DNA of 64,000 bases from Lachnospiraceae bacterium. Its GTDB lineage: Bacteria > Bacillota > Clostridia > Lachnospirales > Lachnospiraceae. Positions within the stretch are counted from its first letter, which is position 1. Each line of letters starts with the position of its first letter. A program made the position numbers and the translations under genes. The notes beneath the pieces were generated by a model, which saw nothing but the letters and a program-made list of their open reading frames with translations, was not told where the DNA came from and did not search any database. The stretch is taken from positions 81,034-145,033 of the forward strand of contig CAJTCH010000008.1 of NCBI GenBank assembly GCA_910574715.1, written 5' to 3'. Shown here piece after piece: positions 44,321 to 52,057 of the stretch.

Positions 44321-44926
44321 ATGGAGACATACAGGAGTTATGAAAAGAAGGGATTATCATATAGCCGTATATGCCGGTTATTTCTGGCTGGTGCGTTGCT
44401 GGTGTGGCTGATCAGGTTCGCGGTGGCGGCTGTAACAATCATATGGTTATGCGGTCAGCCGGAATCGGCAATTCAATTGACAGAGACAGAAAATGCGTAC
44501 CGTTTTGATATGATTTTGGGATATGCTCAATGCGGATGGGAGCATCTTCCGGGTGGAGCAGAGATTGTAAGCAGCAAAAGATTCTGTATTGTCTTTGTGT
44601 TTTTTTCTTCGATAACGAGAGAATTGCCTGTATTACTGTTGTTAGGATATCTGAGGAGAATCTTGAATGTTATAAGGGACTCTCATTCGCCGTTTGTCAG
44701 CCAGACGGCGGAATATACCGGGAAGATCGGATGGCTCCTGGTTTTGACGGGAGTCTTTGGGAAATGGATCTTCCAGATGGGAATGGGGCTTCTGATATAT
44801 CATCAGCCGTATTTTGTTAATCCGCTGGAATTCTCCTGGATATTTGCAGGAGTGATCGTATTGCTGACGAGCGATATATTAAGATGGGGATGTGAGCTTC
44901 AGGAATTCTCGGATGAGACGTTGTAG
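44321..44926 (+). CDS. DUF2975-like membrane protein
   Basis: A 201-residue membrane protein with four hydrophobic segments (about 20-45, 90-110, 135-160 and 170-190) and the layout of DUF2975 proteins (LLLGYLRRILNVIRDSHSPF; LTSDILRWGCELQEFSDETL). Such genes are commonly followed by a small YozG-type HTH gene, as here. Function unknown. The upstream palindrome suggests metal- or stress-dependent expression. GGGAGG precedes ATG 44321. Confidence 0.8.
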   Translation: METYRSYEKKGLSYSRICRLFLAGALLVWLIRFAVAAVTIIWLCGQPESAIQLTETENAYRFDMILGYAQCGWEHLPGGAEIVSSKRFCIVFVFFSSITRELPVLLLLGYLRRILNVIRDSHSPFVSQTAEYTGKIGWLLVLTGVFGKWIFQMGMGLLIYHQPYFVNPLEFSWIFAGVIVLLTSDILRWGCELQEFSDETL

Positions 44927-44983
44927 CGGCGGCATCCGGTCATTGCGGCAGGCAGCCAAAAATAATGGGAGGTGTGACAATAT

Positions 44984-45205
44984 ATGGCGATCATATTAAG
45001 GCTTGACAGGGTGATGGCGGATCGCAAGATGTCCTTGAATGAGTTATCGGAGAAGGTGGGGATATCGAATGTAAACCTGTCCAATCTGAAGACCGGGAAG
45101 GTAAGGGCAGTTCGCTTCTCTACATTGAATGCGATCTGTGAAGTGCTGGATTGTCAGCCCGGGGATATCCTGGAGTATCGGCGTGAGGACGGGAAAGCCT
45201 TGTAA
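44984..45205 (+). CDS. YozG-type small helix-turn-helix regulator
   Basis: A 73-residue Cro/CI-type protein (MAIILRLDRVMADRKMSLNE; SNVNLSNLKTGKVRAVRFST; CEVLDCQPGDILEYR), matching the YozG-like regulators paired with DUF2975 proteins. GGGAGGTG precedes ATG 44984. It is 57 nt after the membrane protein gene and probably in the same operon. Confidence 0.87.
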   Translation: MAIILRLDRVMADRKMSLNELSEKVGISNVNLSNLKTGKVRAVRFSTLNAICEVLDCQPGDILEYRREDGKAL

Positions 45206-45358
45206 ACAGGAGGATGCAACTGCTGGTTGACAAATTTCCAAGTGCCGTTTTCTTGTGTTTTTACGGGATGAGAGGTAAAGTGTCAGTATACAGCAGACTC
45301 TTAGAAAGCGGTTTTCCAACAGTCTGCAGGACAGGAATCAGAAAGGCAGGTATGGAGA

Positions 45359-46198
45359 ATGAATCTGGCAGAAAAACTTACAATACAGAGAAAGAAATCA
45401 GGGATGTCCCAGGAGCAGCTTGCAGAGAGGCTTGGGATTACCCGCCAGTCGGTCAGTAAATGGGAAGCCGGGAGCAGCATTCCTGAGATATCGAAACTGG
45501 TCGCAATGTCGGAAATATTCCGGGTCAGTCTGGATTATCTTCTGAAGGATTATCTGGATGAGGAGAAGAATAGCGGAATAGCGGCGGGCGGCTGTCGGAA
45601 CGAACCGTATGGAGAGAAGCGATCAGAGGCAAATCAGCAGATGGATGAGGATAATTCAAGACTCGAGAAGAAAGTGGACGACCTTGCAAGATATATCAAG
45701 GGATATCAGTATACCAGTAAGACGAAGATCGCGGGGATCCCGCTGGTATCCATCCGTTTTTCCAGACAATTGGGCAGAGACGGTATTGCCAAGGGAATTA
45801 TTGCGATCGGGAATGTCGCGATCGGCGTGATCAGCCTGGGCGCCTGTTCGTTTGGTATTATCAGTTTTGGTTCGATCGCGGTAGGATTATTGGCGATCGG
45901 TGCGCTTGCTTTCGGGCTTGCCGCATGGGGAGCGGTGGCAATCGGAGTCGTTGCGTTCGGTGCGTCAGCGATGGGGATCTATAGCGCCGGCGCGTCAGCA
46001 TGGGGGCAAGAGGTGGCAGTGGGTGTGTCCGCCATGGGCAAGACGGCGATCGGAGAGACAGTGAAGGGAACCCATTGTCTGACTATTGAACAAGGGGTGA
46101 CTACAGGAGCACAGATCGAGCATTTCCTCGAAGATACGAATCCGAATCTGTGGAAACCACTCAGGGATATGTTGACGGCATTTGCGGCGCATTTATAA
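45359..46198 (+). CDS. XRE regulator fused to a Gly/Ala-rich short-repeat domain
   Basis: A 279-residue protein. Residues 1-70 are an XRE HTH (LTIQRKKSGMSQEQLAERLG; GITRQSVSKWEAG), residues about 75-120 a charged coiled linker, and residues about 140-240 a run of short x-A-I-G type repeats (GIIAIGNVAIGVISLGACSF). These repeats have roughly five-residue periodicity, like a left-handed beta-helix. The end (WKPLRDMLTAFAAH) is helical. It might tether the regulator or sense something through the repeat domain; no function can be assigned. The repeats are not classical TM helices, though they are hydrophobic. Confidence 0.8.
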   Translation: MNLAEKLTIQRKKSGMSQEQLAERLGITRQSVSKWEAGSSIPEISKLVAMSEIFRVSLDYLLKDYLDEEKNSGIAAGGCRNEPYGEKRSEANQQMDEDNSRLEKKVDDLARYIKGYQYTSKTKIAGIPLVSIRFSRQLGRDGIAKGIIAIGNVAIGVISLGACSFGIISFGSIAVGLLAIGALAFGLAAWGAVAIGVVAFGASAMGIYSAGASAWGQEVAVGVSAMGKTAIGETVKGTHCLTIEQGVTTGAQIEHFLEDTNPNLWKPLRDMLTAFAAHL

Positions 46199-46302
46199 AA
46201 ACTATTCCATCTGGAAAGGCATTGCGGTATAATGGAGTCATGAGTCATTGACAAATCGGTGGTTGTAGTGCAGAAGTCATTGGAAGAATGGAGTGTGACA
46301 AG

Positions 46303-46518
46303 ATGAATAAGAACTCTTTTTCATTCGTTATTTATATGATTCATGCGTGTGCCAATGCATGGAATAAGAGACCGTCAGAAGTTTATCATATACTTCAAAG
46401 TAAGGGGTGCATTGATGGCTTTTTAGTGCCAAATTACGATGTTTTACACACGCAGGGCACAATGTATATAGTTGAAGATATACAAGAATATCTTAAGGTT
46501 AGGGGGAGTATGGTATGA
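46303..46518 (+). CDS. DUF3791 family small protein (first)
   Basis: A 71-residue protein (SFVIYMIHACANAWNKRPSE; YHILQSKGCIDGFLVPNYDV; YIVEDIQEYLKVRG) that matches DUF3791. These proteins usually occur beside DUF3990 genes, as in the remnant that follows. Proposed toxin-antitoxin-like or mobile-element roles for the pair are unproven. ATG 46303 has GGAG 9 nt upstream; the in-frame ATG at 46288 is less well placed. Confidence 0.75.
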   Translation: MNKNSFSFVIYMIHACANAWNKRPSEVYHILQSKGCIDGFLVPNYDVLHTQGTMYIVEDIQEYLKVRGSMV

Positions 46519-46632
46519 GAGTATATCAAGGTGGCAAATGACAAAGCATTTAGGGTGGTGGATATGTATCATTCCGGAATATGGGATAAAGAACGTGCTA
46601 TACCAATTGCTGAGGATGGAATTCTTTTATGA
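46515..46632 (+). pseudogene. DUF3990 gene remnant
   Basis: ATG 46515 starts MRVYQGGK and stops at once. The third frame continues KVANDKAFRVVDMYHSGIWD and KERAIPIAEDGILL, resembling the C-terminal part of DUF3990 (a VANDxxxR...LY..G...KE pattern). The central 100 or so codons are missing. It lies exactly where a full DUF3990 gene is expected between two DUF3791 genes. Confidence 0.65.
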
Positions 46633-46641
46633 GGTATAATT

Positions 46642-46866
46642 ATGGATGGAAATAAATTGGAAAGTGTTTATAAGGAGAATCTTGAAGAGAGAATCATGTT
46701 GTATTTGACCGAAACTGAAGATATTTCTTATGAGGAATCAATGGAAATATATTATGGAAGCAAGTTGGCTGAGAAGATTCAAGAGCGGAGAGAAGGAATA
46801 CAATATTTGGATTACAAGGTGCTTGCAGATATTTTAAAAGAAACGGAACAGGAGTTGTTCCGATAA
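46642..46866 (+). CDS. DUF3791-like small protein (second)
   Basis: A 74-residue acidic protein (MDGNKLESVYKENLEERIML; EESMEIYYGSKLAEKIQERR; YKVLADILKETEQELF) of the small type found after DUF3990 in DUF3791-DUF3990-DUF3791 sets. GAGGT precedes ATG 46642. The family call is moderate. Confidence 0.6.
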   Translation: MDGNKLESVYKENLEERIMLYLTETEDISYEESMEIYYGSKLAEKIQERREGIQYLDYKVLADILKETEQELFR

Positions 46867-46899
46867 AAATGCACCGAAAATAGGCGAGGAGGCAGAATT

Positions 46900-47403
46900 G
46901 TGGGAGAACAGTTGACACAGAGCGATGTACAGAAGATAAAGGAAGAGATTGAGTATAGGAAATTAGTGGTACGCAAAAGGGAATTGGAGGCGGTCAAGGA
47001 GGCCCGGGCGCAGGGAGACTTAAGCGAGAATTTCGAGTATAAGGCGGCAAAGCAGGATAAGAACCGCAATGAGAGCCGTATCCGGTATCTGGAGAAGATG
47101 CTTAAAAATGCACGGATCGTATCGGATATTTCTCGGGACGACGAGGTGGGAATCAATAATACGGTCGAAATTTATTATGAGGAGGATGATGAGACAGAGG
47201 TCTATCGGCTGGTGACGAGTGTACGCGGGAATTCCCTGCAGGGGCTTATCAGTATAGAATCACCGCTTGGGAAAGCAATCAGAGGACATAAAGTGGGAGA
47301 CCGCGTCAAGGTGAAGACGAACGGTGAGGATGGATATTTTGTTGAAATCAGGAAGATCGATAAGACTACGGACGATTCTAATGATACGCTGCGGAAGTAT
47401 TGA
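46900..47403 (+). CDS. GreA-like transcription elongation factor
   Basis: A 167-residue GreA/GreB family protein. The N-terminal coiled coil carries the acidic-tip region ARAQGDLSENFEYKAAKQDK, and the C-terminal FKBP-like domain has SPLGKAIRGHKVGDRVKV. It binds the RNA polymerase secondary channel and stimulates cleavage of backtracked RNA. GTG 46900 has AGGAGG about 8 nt upstream. It is probably a second Gre paralogue rather than the main GreA, given the accessory surroundings. Confidence 0.87.
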   Translation: MGEQLTQSDVQKIKEEIEYRKLVVRKRELEAVKEARAQGDLSENFEYKAAKQDKNRNESRIRYLEKMLKNARIVSDISRDDEVGINNTVEIYYEEDDETEVYRLVTSVRGNSLQGLISIESPLGKAIRGHKVGDRVKVKTNGEDGYFVEIRKIDKTTDDSNDTLRKY

Positions 47404-47598
47404 TGGAGGGGTTGTCGTTACTGACTGGATGCGTTACAGTTGGCGGGCGGCCAGACTGTGAATTATAACGGTTTGTCAAAACGTGTCGAAAAGTTTCGAT
47501 TGTATTCGACAGATATTTGTGATAATCTATTAGTGACAAAAAGAGATGCCCCTTCATAAGAGCGGGTGGATTTCATTGCACAGTGGAGGTGTAGCGAT

Positions 47599-48549
47599 AT
47601 GGAACATGTAGAATTATTATCGGCTATATCTGTGATGTTGGATGAAAAGCTTGAACCGGTTAAGAATGATACGGCCGGGATAAAAGCTGAAGTGAAAGAA
47701 CTTAAAGAGGAAACGAGTGCTGTAAGAGACGAGGTAAGAGAGGTCAAAGAAGACGTGAAGGTCTTGAAGACTGAGATGAAAGAAGTCAAAGAAGATGTGA
47801 GCATCTTAAAGACCGAGATGAAAGAAGTCAAAGAAGATGTGAAGATCTTGAAGACTGATGTGAGCGTCTTAAAGACCGAGATGAAAGAAGTCAAAGAAGA
47901 TGTGAGCATCTTAAAGACTGAGATGAAAGAAGTCAAAGAAGACGTGAAGATCTTGAAGACTGATGTGAGCGTCTTAAAGACCGAGATGAAAGAAGTCAGA
48001 GAAGATGTGAGCATTCTGAAGACTGAGGTAAAAGAACTCAAAGACAATGTAGATGTTTTGAATATTGAGGTAAAAGATCTGAAAGACAATGTAACTGTCT
48101 TGAATACTGAGGTAAAGGATTTGAAAGATAATGTAATTGTCTTGAATACTGAGGTAAAGGATCTGAAAGACAATGTAACTGTCTTGAATACTGAGGTAAA
48201 GGATTTGAAAGATAATGTAATTGTCTTGAATATTGAGGTAAAAGATCTGAAAGACAATGTAACTGTCTTGAATACTGAGGTAAAAGATCTGAAAGACAAT
48301 ATAATCGTCTTAAATACCGAGGTAAAGGATTTGAAAGATAATGTCAAGCTTACGAATATTCAAATGGAGAATGACATTTTACCGCGGATTCAGACGATTG
48401 AAAGTTGTTATTTGTCTACATATAAGAGATATCAGACAGGCGGTGATCGGATGGATGAGATGCGGATCGATATTGACGTTTTAAAGCTGGCGGTTGCGGA
48501 TCATACCAAGCAGATACAACGTTTGCAGAAGCTACAGCAGTTAGCATAA
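47599..48549 (+). CDS. Repetitive coiled-coil protein with 14-residue repeats
   Basis: A 316-residue soluble protein. A short head (MEHVELLSAISVMLDEKLEP) is followed by about 200 residues of tandem heptad pairs. The first half uses VKEDVSILKTEMKE units and the second half LKDNVTVLNTEVKD units. The tail (NDILPRIQTIESCYLSTYKR to ADHTKQIQRLQKLQQLA) is non-repetitive. Hydrophobic V/I/L positions at a and d predict a long continuous coiled coil. No signal peptide or TM segment is seen. I know similar head-tail coiled-coil proteins only as hypothetical Lachnospiraceae genes. ATG 47599 has GGAGGT 8 nt upstream. The next gene is an ABC-F protein. Confidence 0.75.
   Translation: MEHVELLSAISVMLDEKLEPVKNDTAGIKAEVKELKEETSAVRDEVREVKEDVKVLKTEMKEVKEDVSILKTEMKEVKEDVKILKTDVSVLKTEMKEVKEDVSILKTEMKEVKEDVKILKTDVSVLKTEMKEVREDVSILKTEVKELKDNVDVLNIEVKDLKDNVTVLNTEVKDLKDNVIVLNTEVKDLKDNVTVLNTEVKDLKDNVIVLNIEVKDLKDNVTVLNTEVKDLKDNIIVLNTEVKDLKDNVKLTNIQMENDILPRIQTIESCYLSTYKRYQTGGDRMDEMRIDIDVLKLAVADHTKQIQRLQKLQQLA
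47743..48346 (+). repeat. 42-bp minisatellite (with two 63-bp units) inside the coiled-coil gene
   Basis: Tandem 42-nt units coding 14 residues. There are two sequence subfamilies, switching near 48030, and two units are lengthened to 63 nt (21 residues, three heptads) by an added KILKTDVS-type heptad. All lengths are multiples of 21 nt, so the coil phase is kept. Confidence 0.85.
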
Positions 48550-48550
48550 G

Positions 48551-48780
48551 CTGGGAGGTGAAAAGATGAAGAGATTTTCTTGCTAATTACAGATGTAACT
48601 GCATAACAAGAGTTAACAGGATTCCCCTGTCTTTTTGTTGTGCCGATAGCAGGAAAGTCTTTTGATTCATCATCCGGGAATAGTGCAGGCAATATCTCTT
48701 TGATCTGGGGGACGATTGTGTGTATTTCATGAGGCTGTAAGGAGACTTTCTTGCAGTCTTTTTGTTTTAGGAGGTACACA
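48551..48780 (+). promoter_or_regulatory. Attenuator-like leader of the ABC-F gene
   Basis: Contains a strong ribosome site (GGGAGGTG, 48553-48560), a six-codon reading frame (48566-48586), a hairpin ACAGG/CCTGT (48616-48630) followed by CTTTTTG, and a second hairpin AGACT/AGTCT (48743-48759) followed by TTTTTG just before the ABC-F ribosome site. This resembles ribosome-mediated attenuation of antibiotic-resistance ABC-F genes. Confidence 0.65.
48566..48586 (+). CDS. Possible six-residue leader peptide MKRFSC
   Basis: ATG AAG AGA TTT TCT TGC TAA, preceded by GGGAGGTG. It is placed 17 nt after the coiled-coil gene and 30 nt before the first terminator-like hairpin. Its sequence fits a regulatory leader whose stalled translation would change downstream folding; this is inference. 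Confidence 0.5.
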   Translation: MKRFSC

Positions 48781-48781
48781 T

Positions 48782-50260
48782 ATGTCAATGATAGATGTCG
48801 TGAATTTAAGTTTTTCTTATGAGGGTAATTATGAAGAGATCTTCCAGAATGTATCATTTCGGATCGATACGGATTGGAAATTAGGATTTGTAGGAAGGAA
48901 CGGACGCGGCAAGACTACGTTTTTGAATCTTCTGCTGGGCAGATATAAATACCAGGGAAGTATATCATCCAATGTGGAATTCGCTTATTTTCCCTATGAA
49001 GTGACGGATGTGAGCAGGATGGTGTATGAGATTCTGGAAGAACTGAATCCGCAGACAGAAGAATGGGAGATCTTCCGGGAATTGAATCTTCTGGATGTAG
49101 ATGCGGAAGTTTTATATCGGCCGTTCTCAACCTTGAGCTGCGGGGAACGGACAAAGGTGCTGCTTGCGATGTTGTTCCTCGGGGAGAATCGTTTCCTTCT
49201 GATCGATGAGCCGACGAATCATCTGGATACGGAGGCCAGGCAGCGGATTGCCGGGTATTTGTCCCGGAAGAAGGGATTTATACTGGTATCTCACGACCGG
49301 CATTTTCTGGATTCCTGTGTGGATCATATACTTTCCATTAATAAGATGGATATTGAAGTGCGGAAGGGGAATTTTAGTTCCTGGTACGCCGACAAAGAGG
49401 CACGGGACAGGCTTGAGGAGGCGCAGAACCAGAAGCTTGAGACGGAGGTTAAGCGGCTTAGGAGGGCTGCAAGGCAGTCCTCGGACTGGTCGGCGAAGGT
49501 GGAGAAGAGTAAGAAGGGGCAGAAAGTGGCGGGCTTACGGCCGGACAGAGGGCATATCGGCCATCAGGCGGCCAAGATGATGAAGCGTGCGAAGGTGTTG
49601 GAGGGCCGGCAGCAGCATGCGATCGAGGAGAAGTCGAAGCTTCTGAAGAATATAGAGACAATGGATGTCCTTCAGATCCATCCGCTGACATATCACACGG
49701 ATAAACTGGCAGAGATTCGGGATATTACAGTCTGTTATGACGGCAGGCCGGTATGCTCCGGGATCAGCTTCGATATCCGCAGAGGAGAACGAGTCTGCCT
49801 CTCCGGGAAGAACGGATGCGGCAAATCCAGTATTCTGAAACTGTTGAACGGCGAAGATCTGGAATATAAAGGGAAGCTTTTGATAAGCGCCGGGCTTAAG
49901 ATCTCGTATGTGTCCCAGGATACCTCTTATCTTCGGGGGGATCTGAGAGAGCTGTCCGAGGAGTATGGTCTGGATGAAAGTCTTTTTAAGGCGGTGCTCC
50001 GTAAGCTTGATCTGGAGAGGGGGCAGTTTGAGAAGGACGTAAGCCAGTACAGCGCCGGACAGAAGAAGAAGGTGTTGCTGGCGAAGAGTTTGTGCGAGCA
50101 GGCGCATCTGTATATATGGGATGAACCGTTGAACTACATTGATGTGCTGTCGAGAGTCCAGATCGAGGAGCTGCTGCTTAAGTATAAGCCTGCGGTTATT
50201 TTCGTGGAGCATGACAGGGCTTTTCGGGAGAATGTGGCGACGAAAGTAGTAGAGATGTAG
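48782..50260 (+). CDS. ABC-F ribosomal protection protein, Lsa-like
   Basis: A 492-residue ABC-F protein with two nucleotide-binding domains and no membrane segment. First domain: Walker A GRNGRGKTTFLN, signature TLSCGERTKV, Walker B LLIDEPTNHLD. An inter-domain linker rich in charged residues (about 185-300) follows. Second domain: Walker A GKNGCGKSSILK, signature QYSAGQKKKVLLA, Walker B YIWDEPLNYID. The opening MSMIDVVNLSFSYEGNYEEI and the SHDRHFLDSCVDHILSINK region are typical of the Lsa group, which gives lincosamide, streptogramin A and pleuromutilin resistance by displacing drug from the ribosome. Whether this chromosomal member confers resistance cannot be told from sequence. The start is ATG 48782 after AGGAGGT (48769-48775). 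Confidence 0.88.
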   Translation: MSMIDVVNLSFSYEGNYEEIFQNVSFRIDTDWKLGFVGRNGRGKTTFLNLLLGRYKYQGSISSNVEFAYFPYEVTDVSRMVYEILEELNPQTEEWEIFRELNLLDVDAEVLYRPFSTLSCGERTKVLLAMLFLGENRFLLIDEPTNHLDTEARQRIAGYLSRKKGFILVSHDRHFLDSCVDHILSINKMDIEVRKGNFSSWYADKEARDRLEEAQNQKLETEVKRLRRAARQSSDWSAKVEKSKKGQKVAGLRPDRGHIGHQAAKMMKRAKVLEGRQQHAIEEKSKLLKNIETMDVLQIHPLTYHTDKLAEIRDITVCYDGRPVCSGISFDIRRGERVCLSGKNGCGKSSILKLLNGEDLEYKGKLLISAGLKISYVSQDTSYLRGDLRELSEEYGLDESLFKAVLRKLDLERGQFEKDVSQYSAGQKKKVLLAKSLCEQAHLYIWDEPLNYIDVLSRVQIEELLLKYKPAVIFVEHDRAFRENVATKVVEM

Positions 50261-50294
50261 GCGATATCATTTAAGATACACGAGGAGAGATAGT

Positions 50295-51614
50295 ATGGAG
50301 CAGATGACGTTATTTGACGACAGAAAGCAGACGGCGCCCCTGGCAAGCCGTCTGCGTCCTGCAACGCTTAAGGATTTCGCGGGGCAGGAGCATTTGTTGG
50401 GAGAAGGGAAGATGCTTCGGCAGTTGATTGAGCGGGACCAGATATCCTCGATGATATTCTGGGGACCGCCGGGAGTGGGGAAGACGACTCTTGCCAGTAT
50501 CATTGCCAGCCGGACGAAGGCGGATTTCATTAATTTCAGCGCAGTCACCAGCGGGATCAAGGAGATCAAGGAAGTGATGAACCAGGCGGAGAACAGCCGC
50601 AGGATGGGGATTCGGACGGTCTTGTTCGTGGATGAGATCCACCGGTTCAACAAGGCGCAGCAGGATGCGTTTCTGCCTTTTGTGGAGAAGGGCAGCATCG
50701 TGCTGATCGGTGCGACGACGGAGAACCCCTCCTTCGAGGTCAATGCGGCGCTTCTGTCCAGATGCCGGGTGTTCGTGCTGAAGGCGCTTGAAGAGGCAGA
50801 CCTTGTCAAGGTTATCTGGCATGCATTGACAAGCCCGGCCGGGTTTGGCCCGCAGAATGTACAGATCACGGACAGGCAGGTGGCGGCGATCGCGGCATTT
50901 GCCAACGGGGATGCGAGGACTGCGCTCAATACTCTGGAGATGGCAGTGACGAACGGAGAGATCAGCGCTGATGGGCTGCTGGTAACGGATGAGGGCCTGG
51001 AACAGTGTATCAGCAGGAAATCCCTTCTCTACGATAAGAGCGGGGAGGAGCATTACAATCTGATCTCTGCGCTTCACAAATCCATGCGCAACAGTGACCC
51101 GGACGCGGCGATCTACTGGATGTGCAGGATGTTGGAGGGCGGCGAGAATCCGCTGTATATCGCCAGAAGGCTGATCCGGTTTGCCAGCGAAGATGTGGGT
51201 ATGGCGGACAGCCATGCGCTGCAGGTAGCAGTGGCGGCGTACCAGGCGTGTCATTTCCTGGGGATGCCGGAATGCGACGTGCATCTGACCCATGCGGTCA
51301 CCTATCTTGCCATGGCGCCGAAGTCCAACGCCCTCTACACCGCGTGTGAGATGTGCAAGCAGGATGTGAAGAATATGCGGGCGGAGCCGGTTCCGCTTAA
51401 TCTACGCAACGCGCCTACGAAGCTTATGAAAGATCTGGAATATGGCAGAGGATATGAATATGCTCACGATACGGTGGAGAAACTGACTCATATGCAGTGC
51501 ATGCCGGAATCCTTAAGCGGCCGGGTGTATTATCATCCTACCGTTCAGGGAGAGGAGAGAGCGGTTAAGGACAGGCTTGATGAGATAAAAGCATGGAAGT
51601 CGGACAGGAGATGA
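50295..51614 (+). CDS. rarA: Replication-associated recombination protein A (RarA/MgsA)
   Basis: A 439-residue AAA+ ATPase. Seen: FAGQEHLLGEGKMLRQLIER, Walker A GPPGVGKTT (about residues 57-65), Walker B VLFVDEIHRFNKAQQD, sensor GATTENPSF, the arginine region LSRCRVF, and the C-terminal tetramerisation domain (SEDVGMADSHALQVAVAAYQ). It acts at stalled replication forks with SSB. ATG 50295 follows a GAGGAGAG site. The last bases lie just before the MGMT-like gene. Confidence 0.95.
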   Translation: MEQMTLFDDRKQTAPLASRLRPATLKDFAGQEHLLGEGKMLRQLIERDQISSMIFWGPPGVGKTTLASIIASRTKADFINFSAVTSGIKEIKEVMNQAENSRRMGIRTVLFVDEIHRFNKAQQDAFLPFVEKGSIVLIGATTENPSFEVNAALLSRCRVFVLKALEEADLVKVIWHALTSPAGFGPQNVQITDRQVAAIAAFANGDARTALNTLEMAVTNGEISADGLLVTDEGLEQCISRKSLLYDKSGEEHYNLISALHKSMRNSDPDAAIYWMCRMLEGGENPLYIARRLIRFASEDVGMADSHALQVAVAAYQACHFLGMPECDVHLTHAVTYLAMAPKSNALYTACEMCKQDVKNMRAEPVPLNLRNAPTKLMKDLEYGRGYEYAHDTVEKLTHMQCMPESLSGRVYYHPTVQGEERAVKDRLDEIKAWKSDRR

Positions 51615-51619
51615 TAGTT

Positions 51620-51940
51620 ATGGAGGAAAAGAATTCTTTTGAGAAGATCTATGATGTGATCCGCCAGATTCCAAAAGGGCAGGTGGCTTCTTACGGACAG
51701 ATCGCGGCGCTTGCGGGCAACCGCCGCTGGGCGAGAGTGGTCGGCTATGCGCTCCATGCGGTTCCGTGTAACAGTGATCTGCCGTGCCATCGTGTGGTGA
51801 CCAAGGACGGCCGGATGTCCTGTGCGTTCGGAAGCGGAAGATGCAATCGGCAGACAGAGCTTCTGCGAGCAGAAGGGGTGGAATTCCAGGATGACAAGGT
51901 AGATATGAAGAGATATCAATGGAAGAAGATGATCATCTGA
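51620..51940 (+). CDS. MGMT-family DNA-binding protein (alkyltransferase domain only)
   Basis: A 106-residue protein comprising only the C-terminal domain of O6-methylguanine-DNA methyltransferases. Seen: the winged helix (YDVIRQIPKGQVASYGQIAA) and the active-site motif LPCHRVV with Cys present, so methyl transfer is possible; many short members act as DNA-lesion flippers. The N-terminal Ada-like domain is missing. ATG 51620 has AGGAG 9 nt upstream; an in-frame ATG at 51593 overlaps rarA. Confidence 0.88.
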   Translation: MEEKNSFEKIYDVIRQIPKGQVASYGQIAALAGNRRWARVVGYALHAVPCNSDLPCHRVVTKDGRMSCAFGSGRCNRQTELLRAEGVEFQDDKVDMKRYQWKKMII

Positions 51941-51954
51941 ATTCTCCGGATGCA

Positions 51955-52003
51955 CAGGTCAAAAGCCTCGACGCAGCCCGCTGCGCCTGCGTTTTTTGAC
52001 CTG
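51955..52003. repeat. Nested hairpin sharing its core with the 32838 element
   Basis: Outer arms CAGGTCAAAA (51955-51964) and TTTTGACCTG (51994-52003), inner arms CGCAGC/GCTGCG (51972-51977 with 51980-51985). The core GCCTCGACGCAGC and GCTGCGCCTGCGTTT matches the 32838-32947 element apart from paired (stem-preserving) changes. It may also serve as terminator between the convergent genes. Confidence 0.72.
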
Positions 52004-52057
52004 CTCATTTGAAGCGGCATCCTGCGCAATCTGTATCAGTTATTTTGCTTCAATTCT

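Noticed and set aside
47743..48346. Possible CRISPR or iteron array
   Set aside because: The 42-nt units are contiguous, in frame and code for heptads.
47463..48347. 294-codon minus-strand frame with Ser/Phe/Thr repeats
   Set aside because: It is the antisense shadow of the coiled-coil repeat gene, which has a proper ribosome site, start and non-repetitive ends.
48501..48857. 118-codon minus-strand frame across the ABC-F leader
   Set aside because: It runs through the leader and into the 5' end of the ABC-F gene. The central part looks protein-like, but there is no clear ribosome site and the hairpins on the plus strand explain the region better.
51545..51955. Minus-strand frame over the MGMT-like gene
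   Set aside because: The plus-strand gene has the PCHRV active-site motif and a ribosome site; the opposite frame is a shadow.
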